This document shows positions 58,875-64,000 of a stretch of DNA of 64,000 nucleotides, one piece after another. The translations under genes and the position numbers were made by a program. Within the stretch, counting starts at the first letter, position 1, and every line of letters starts with the position of its first letter. The DNA is from Stenogyne calaminthoides (taxonomy: Eukaryota; Streptophyta; Magnoliopsida; Lamiales; Lamiaceae), in the NCBI GenBank assembly GCA_037126765.1, contig JBBCBC010000001.1, forward strand, positions 27,512,804 through 27,576,803, read 5' to 3'. Below the pieces are notes generated by a model that searched no databases, had not been told where the DNA came from, and was given only the letters and a program-made list of their open reading frames with translations.

Positions 58875-60050
58875 TTGAGAAAAATCGAGTGTGGTCAAAA
58901 TCGATCCGACAAAGGAACCGAATTTATAAATCATATCATATCGATTATTGTCAAAAGAAATGGAATTTCACATGAAACATCACCGCAAGGACTCCTCAAC
59001 AAAATGGTGTTCTTTGAAAGAAGGAACAGGACTCAAAAAGAAGTTCGGCAAAGGACAATGATAAATGAGGTCGATATTCCTAAAAGGTTTTTAAATTTCA
59101 AGTCATCAATCTTCGCATGCTACTCACAGAATAGATCCATGCTGACTAAGAGTCAAGGCAAAACACCCTATGAGCTTTGGACTGAAAGGAAGCCTCTTGT
59201 TTATTTCTTTCGTGTGTTTGGTTGCAAGTGTTTCATACACAATAATGGTAAAGATCAGTTGAAAACATTTGATAGTAAAGCTGATGAAGGAATATTCTTT
59301 GGATATTCTGAAGTCAATAAAGCTTTCAGAGTTTACAACTGTAGGACTCTTATTGTGGAGGAAAAACCTCATGTTGTTTTTGATGAATCTACTTGTGTTC
59401 AGAAGAAACATGAACATGAAGCAGATGAACTGACCAAGAGGATCACCAGATTAAGCCTGAAAAGGAATGACAAATCATTCAATGAACCTGAAAAGAAGAA
59501 GTCAGTCACTATCTATGATTGGAGTGACTCAGACTCAGATAAAGAAGTTCAGGATGGAACTCAGGATGGTGAGACTCAGGAAAACCAACACTCCAAAGGT
59601 GACCAATCTGAACAGACACCAATTCAGACTCAGGTATGTGATGCCAATGAAGATGTGGTCACAGCTGAGGCAAATTCTGAATCTATCAACCAAAGGGGAA
59701 CAAATGTCTCTGACAATGTTCTGAATGGAATTTCCCCTGAGGAAGATGATTCCCTTTCTCCCTTTCTGTTGTTCCCTGAGTTTACTGAATTAACTGAACC
59801 TAACATTTTAAATGTTGAGGATACTGTTGAAGGGGGAACATCAAGAAGGAAATGGTTAGATAGTCATCCTACAAGTCAGATTGTGGGTGATCTAACTGAA
59901 GTTGTTAAAACAAGAAGGTTCCATGGTGAGAGTGCACCATTCTGTTGCTTCCTATCGGAGAAAGAGCTTCATCGAGATTGGTGAAGCTCTACAAGATTCT
60001 CATTGGATTATTGCTATGCAAGATGAAATAATCAATTCTCAAGGAATGAA
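58875..60050 (+). pseudogene. SIRE-2 integrase core C-terminus and linker
   Basis: Long frame 58875-59984 with SDKGTEFINHIIS, a damaged glutamate region and the intact block GKTPYELWTERKPLVYFFRV, FGYSEVNKAFRVYNC. The acidic linker preceding RT follows. Sequence at 59100-59950 keeps ordinary CAG/CTG sites, in contrast to both sides. Confidence 0.85.
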
Positions 60051-61040
60051 GTATGAGAGCTAGTAGATAGACCTGGAAGGCACAATGTCATTGGAACCAA
60101 GTGGGTATTTAAGAATAAAAGAGATGAAAACAACAACATTGTAAGAAACAAGGCAAGGCTAGTTGCACAAGGTTATTCCCAAGAAGAAGGCTTGGATTAT
60201 GATGAAACCTTTGCACCAATTGCAAGACTAGAAGCCATCGGATTGTTTCTTGCATATGTTTTTTACACATGAAGTTCACACGATCCTATCAAATTGATGT
60301 GAAAAGTGCATTTCTGAATCGGTGTGATTAAAGAAGAGGTTTATGTGGAACAACCTCCTCGGTTTCAAAACAGAATGACCAAGTTTACAGCTCGTAAAAG
60401 CTTTGTATGGTCTTAAGCAAGCACCCGAGCATGGTATGATACTCTTTCTCGGTTTCTTCTCGACCATGGTTTTGTCAAAGGGATCATTGATAGAACTCGC
60501 TCGGATAGAAGATGGGGAAGATATCTTCTTGTTCGGATATATATTGATGACATCATTTTTGGATCTCCAAACCATCACCGTGTGAAAAGTTTTCAACACC
60601 GATGAAAGGCAAGTTTGAGATGTCAATGACGGAGAGATGAATTTCTTTCTAGGTCTTCAAGTGAAACAATCAAAGGAAGGAATATTCATCAACCGCAAAA
60701 AGTACACCGTAGATCCGATTGCCAAATATGGTGTATGACTGCAATGCGCTTAGGATTCCCATGAATACTAACTACAAAATGGATCCTCGATTAAAGGCAA
60801 ATCAAGAAGTCATACCGATTATAGAGGAATCATTGGATCATTGCTCTATCTCACGTTAAAGTAGGCGGATATAACATTTGTTGTTGGGATATGTGCAAGA
60901 TACCAAGCTAATCCTAAGGCTAGTCACATGGAGGTTTGCCAAAAAGATATTGAAGTATCTTAAGGGCACAGTGAATAGAGGATTATGGTATCCAGCTGAT
61001 GATAACCTTGAATTAACTGGTTACTCAGATGCTGATTACT
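60051..61040 (+). pseudogene. SIRE-2 reverse transcriptase/RNase H, truncated by SIRE-3
   Basis: WVFKNKRDENNNIVRNKARL and GLDYDETFAPIARLE are readable near 60100-60235; the catalytic region reads YIDDIIFG near 60538-60560. RNase H ends in LTGYSDADY at 61038, where the SIRE-3 LTR starts. Many one-base changes break the frame. Confidence 0.85.
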
Positions 61041-62258
61041 TGTTTGTCCCGGTTTTGAAAGCCTATTTTGCGCGTGCGGAAGCAAAACGTTTCTGTTTCG
61101 GTGCATATAAAACAGGGGAAAGGCAGAGTGTTTCCAATTTTTGCCTCTTTTTAAGCTCATGTGTTGTGTCTTGCTTATAACTAGATGCATATGACAAGTA
61201 TAAACATAAAGCAGTAAACAACACAGCAATATATAGTGGTTCGGACAACCACCCTACATCCACTCTCCTCTCTAGGAAATTCCTTCAATCGGACTTATCA
61301 CCCTCCACGGGATTGCCTATAGATATTTACCGAGCTCACACTCGAACTGGACTTATAACCCTCTCTCGGGTTCGCCTCGGGACTTATCACCCTCCACGGG
61401 ATTGCCTACAGATGTTTAACGAGTTCACACTCCAACGGGACTTATCACCCTCACTCGGGTTTGCCTAACAACTACCTCACTTTCACCACTGGGTTTGGGT
61501 TTGGTGTTGTCTCCAACTATGGTGAGATTTTCCCTTACAATGGTTTAGCCTCAATGCTAAGGTTGGGAAAAATCTCTAAGCTTATGATACATCGTGGGTT
61601 GCTTAGGTTGGGTTCTAGAACACTCTTTGAATATATTTGTATATCTACAGACTTGTGTTCTAGGGTGGGAATGCTTTGACTATAACGCTCTTTGGCTTTG
61701 TAGCATTTTGTGCATGATCTCCACGCATCCACACCGATAATGAAGAAGAACTTGTATTTATAGTGTGGATTTGAATGTTACCGTTGGAGAGAATCACATT
61801 CAAATCCATACTATTCTTTGTAAGTTCTGCAGCTTTTTCAGGCTGGTTGTCTTCCTCTCGTTGGTCCACGCCACCGGATTCCAATCGGCTATATTCCTCG
61901 ACCTTCAAGGTTCGGAACATTCAGGATATATTGAGCATTCAAGATATTACCGAAGTCTTCGATAATTATCTTGTGCCTTCATATTTCTCACGAGTCTTCG
62001 TGTTCTCTCGAGTCTTGAGTTCTCTCGAGTCTTCCTTCGCCTTCTCGATCCCATCGAAGTCTTGATATCTCTCTTTCTTCATCGAGTCTTGAAAACTAAC
62101 ATGTTCTATATCTGCCGACTATACACTCGCAAAAGCGATAATATCCTAACACTCAAAAACCTAATCCTCGACTTATCTATCAAGATTATCCCTAACATGT
62201 CATACTCGGGGTTTTGGGATCTAATCAAAATCCTCTTTATTAAATTTATTTCCCAACA
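61041..62258 (-). mobile_element. 3' LTR of SIRE-3 (chimeric)
   Basis: 1218 bp. The U3 start (62258 back to about 61880) matches LTR family 1, as in 9481-11338. The TATA box, R and U5 (about 61870 back to 61041) match LTR family 2, as in 6308-7908. Minus TATA CTATAAATAC at 61754-61763. Confidence 0.85.
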
Positions 62259-62275
62259 ATTTCCCCCTTTTTGAT
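62259..62275 (-). other. Polypurine tract of SIRE-3
   Basis: Minus-strand AAAAAGGGGGAAAT ends directly at the LTR start. Confidence 0.8.
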
Positions 62276-63240
62276 GATGCCAAAACCTATCTTGTTACAA
62301 ACATATAACCTATACTCAGGTTTCAGTTTTTCCTATTACAAGAATGGCAAATCTCCAATCAATTTAAATCATTCAACAGATTTCTTCAGTAATGAATCTT
62401 TCCTAAATAGATCATTACTAAATACTTAAGCAATTTCTCCCATAGCATCATATAGTTTCCCCTTTATATGAGCATATAATTAGATCAGAGACATTCAATC
62501 AGGCATATCAAAATAAAAGACATGTAAAAAAGATAATGAGGTATTATCTTTGAGCATAAAGATAAAAGTTTCATTGATTGTATGTTATCAGTTACAGATT
62601 ACAATGAACTTATCAAAGAAATAAAGAAATAAAACATAAAGAATTACAAGTCTTGATCTTGGTCTTGATCTTACATCTTGGCTTTCGGCTCCTCATTCTT
62701 CTTCAATGGACCTTATCTCGATCGGATATCGATACTCATCTTGATCGAGTTCAGTTTCTTCTGACTTCAGACATCTTGATCCTCAGGTCTTTTGACCTAT
62801 ACTGAGTCTCAGTTTCACTTTACTTACTGAGTCTCAGATCACTTTACCCAAGCTATCTGATTTCTTCTTTGTCTGATCTGATTAGCTCGACTCTTCAGAT
62901 CAACACATCTTTAGATCAACATATCAGAATATCATCAGGTCATTATATCAGGTTAGCATATCAGGTTTATCATATCTGATCTTGATCACGTCTGATCTTG
63001 ATCAGTCTCTTTTGCTCATCTTCTGATTTGCAACCTTCTCTTCTGATTTGCTGGTTTTAGCTTTTCTTCACTTCTGGTTTTTACACAGCTCATCATTTGA
63101 ACTTATCTAACTTATTTGATCTCGATCAGTCTCGTCTGCAGCCATGTCTTGATCTTGATCATCTACTTTTGATTCTCGTGAGTTCCCCTCGCTTGAAGTT
63201 CCCTTTCAACTGATATAGACCGATATATCTGATTTGGTGA
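62276..63240. other. SIRE-3 3' untranslated region containing U3-like sequence
   Basis: 62276-62640 is AT-rich and unassigned. 62640-63240 resembles the U3 of LTR family 2 (6308-7908, about 7140-7830), with shared blocks such as CTTCTGACTTCAGACA and GATCAGTCTCGTCTGCAGCC, yet lies outside the LTR. Confidence 0.65.
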
Positions 63241-64000
63241 AGTTTTCAAGCTCAGCTGATTTTCTTCATTAGATCAGCTTTGTATGTAATCAGATTTTTG
63301 TTGACCTAATCTGATTCTCCTCAGATTAAGTAAATTCTTGGAAAGTGTTACTGCCAAAACTTAGTCTAGAGTAGTAGCCTCTATTCCCTAAGTTGGTGCG
63401 ATTTGACATGCGTAGATATCGTCTGACACTCTCGATATGTCAATCCGCCGTAACTTTATCCAATTATCGGTCGCGTGATTTCTACACGCTGTCCTTGTGA
63501 TGCAAATTTTTCTAAAAAGGCTTTGAGAACTCAAATTTGCATCTGCACCCTTGCTTGGCCTCTATAAATTGGACCAATATTTTACACAACATAACTCATT
63601 CACCATACATATCTTCTTTGTAGAATCATGTATCCTGGTGAACCCTTGTTTCCGGTGAGACTTCCGGCAAACACTTTTACCCCTTTTTCCATGATTTCAT
63701 CTTCTCAAATCAACCCTTTGCGTCCCTTATTGCTGTTTTCGTCGTCATCAATGATTCCACATACGATTGCTGCAAAGCTTCTCTACCACCACGATGGCGG
63801 GCCTGCTGTTGCAACTGAGAAGACACTTCTCCTAACCGTATGCACCTTGTGTGTCTATCGTTATGACGTAACCAGCATCAACAGACTCAGTCTGAAAATG
63901 AACGTGAGTTTGATATTCGATCTTGATCAGACAACAGCTGATCTTCCTATATCAAACTCACCATTTAACAGCTGGAGAGCCCACTGACTCTTTCTTAGGG
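63241..64000. other. SIRE-3 interior, unassigned
   Basis: No minus-strand coding frame is seen. On the plus strand CTATAAATTGG (63561-63571) precedes a 119-codon ATG frame at 63628-63987 (MYPGEPLFPVRL...), antisense to the element; no domain is recognised. Confidence 0.45.

Larger units (their letters stand above)
53409..61040 (+). mobile_element. SIRE-2: SIRE-like Copia element, plus strand, interrupted by SIRE-3
   Basis: 5' LTR 53409-55513, primer site 55516-55529, then gag-protease-integrase-RT-RNase H homologous to SIRE-1 in the same order, ending inside GYSDADY at 61040. Its target duplication should be GACGT (53404-53408). It is far more decayed than SIRE-1, and many differences affect CAG or CTG sites. 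Confidence 0.92.
61041..64000 (-). mobile_element. SIRE-3: third SIRE-like element, 3' part only
   Basis: A minus-strand LTR (61041-62258) is followed on its internal side by a polypurine tract (62259-62275), so this is the 3' LTR and the element extends past 64000. The flanking target copy should be TTACT (61036-61040). No pol frame appears in the 1.7 kb of interior seen. Confidence 0.85.

Overview
This 64 kb window is nuclear DNA of a flowering plant, almost certainly a eudicot (possibly an asterid; that last step is a weak guess). It holds one spliced, apparently intact host gene with eight exons, in AT-rich DNA crowded with plant-type Copia and Gypsy LTR retrotransposons, a hAT transposon, CACTA debris, a TRIM and many MITEs. 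There are no prokaryotic operons, CRISPR arrays, rRNA genes or convincing tRNA genes.

Left nest (1-21214). A Ty3/Gypsy element on the minus strand keeps gag, protease and the start of RT. Its 5' LTR (about 14533-21214) is split by a 4.1 kb hAT transposon (16794-20905, 8-bp duplication CTATAGAC). A SIRE-like Ty1/Copia element, also minus (SIRE-1: 5' LTR 9481-11338, body 9480 to beyond position 1), sits inside the Gypsy RT. SIRE-1 gag is in turn split by a solo LTR of a second family (6308-7908, target duplication CCCAT). The insertion order reads directly: Gypsy, then hAT and SIRE-1 (relative order unknown), then the solo LTR.

Middle (21215-45231). Two direct LTRs of the second family (22554-24133 and 24271-25976) are separated by only 137 bp carrying a primer-binding site and a polypurine tract. 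AT-rich DNA follows with two Helitron-like ends, an (AAT)n run, a CACTA DUF4216 fragment and a 3 x 134 bp tandem repeat. The host gene (32042-41058, plus) encodes a 1111-residue PHD-finger protein; its introns carry at least six MITE-like elements. Beyond it is a complete TRIM (43940-44644, duplication TTGAC) with a Stowaway MITE inside one LTR.

Right nest (45232-64000). A second Copia element (Copia-B, minus) has a 1.7 kb 3' LTR at 45232-46948 and a 5' LTR starting at 52521. That 5' LTR is broken at 53408/53409 by a plus-strand SIRE-like element (SIRE-2; LTR 53409-55513, decayed gag-pol to 61040). SIRE-2 is broken inside RNase H by a third, minus-strand element (SIRE-3), whose chimeric 3' LTR is 61041-62258 and whose body runs off the right edge.

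The only clearly functional gene is the PHD-finger gene, a likely chromatin factor. All transposon ORFs are interrupted. The most unusual signals are a patchwise CAG/CTG-to-CG-type alteration in some retroelement stretches, which may be a methylation-linked sequencing artefact, the almost empty two-LTR element, and the recombinant LTR. I found no convincing new biological system beyond these.
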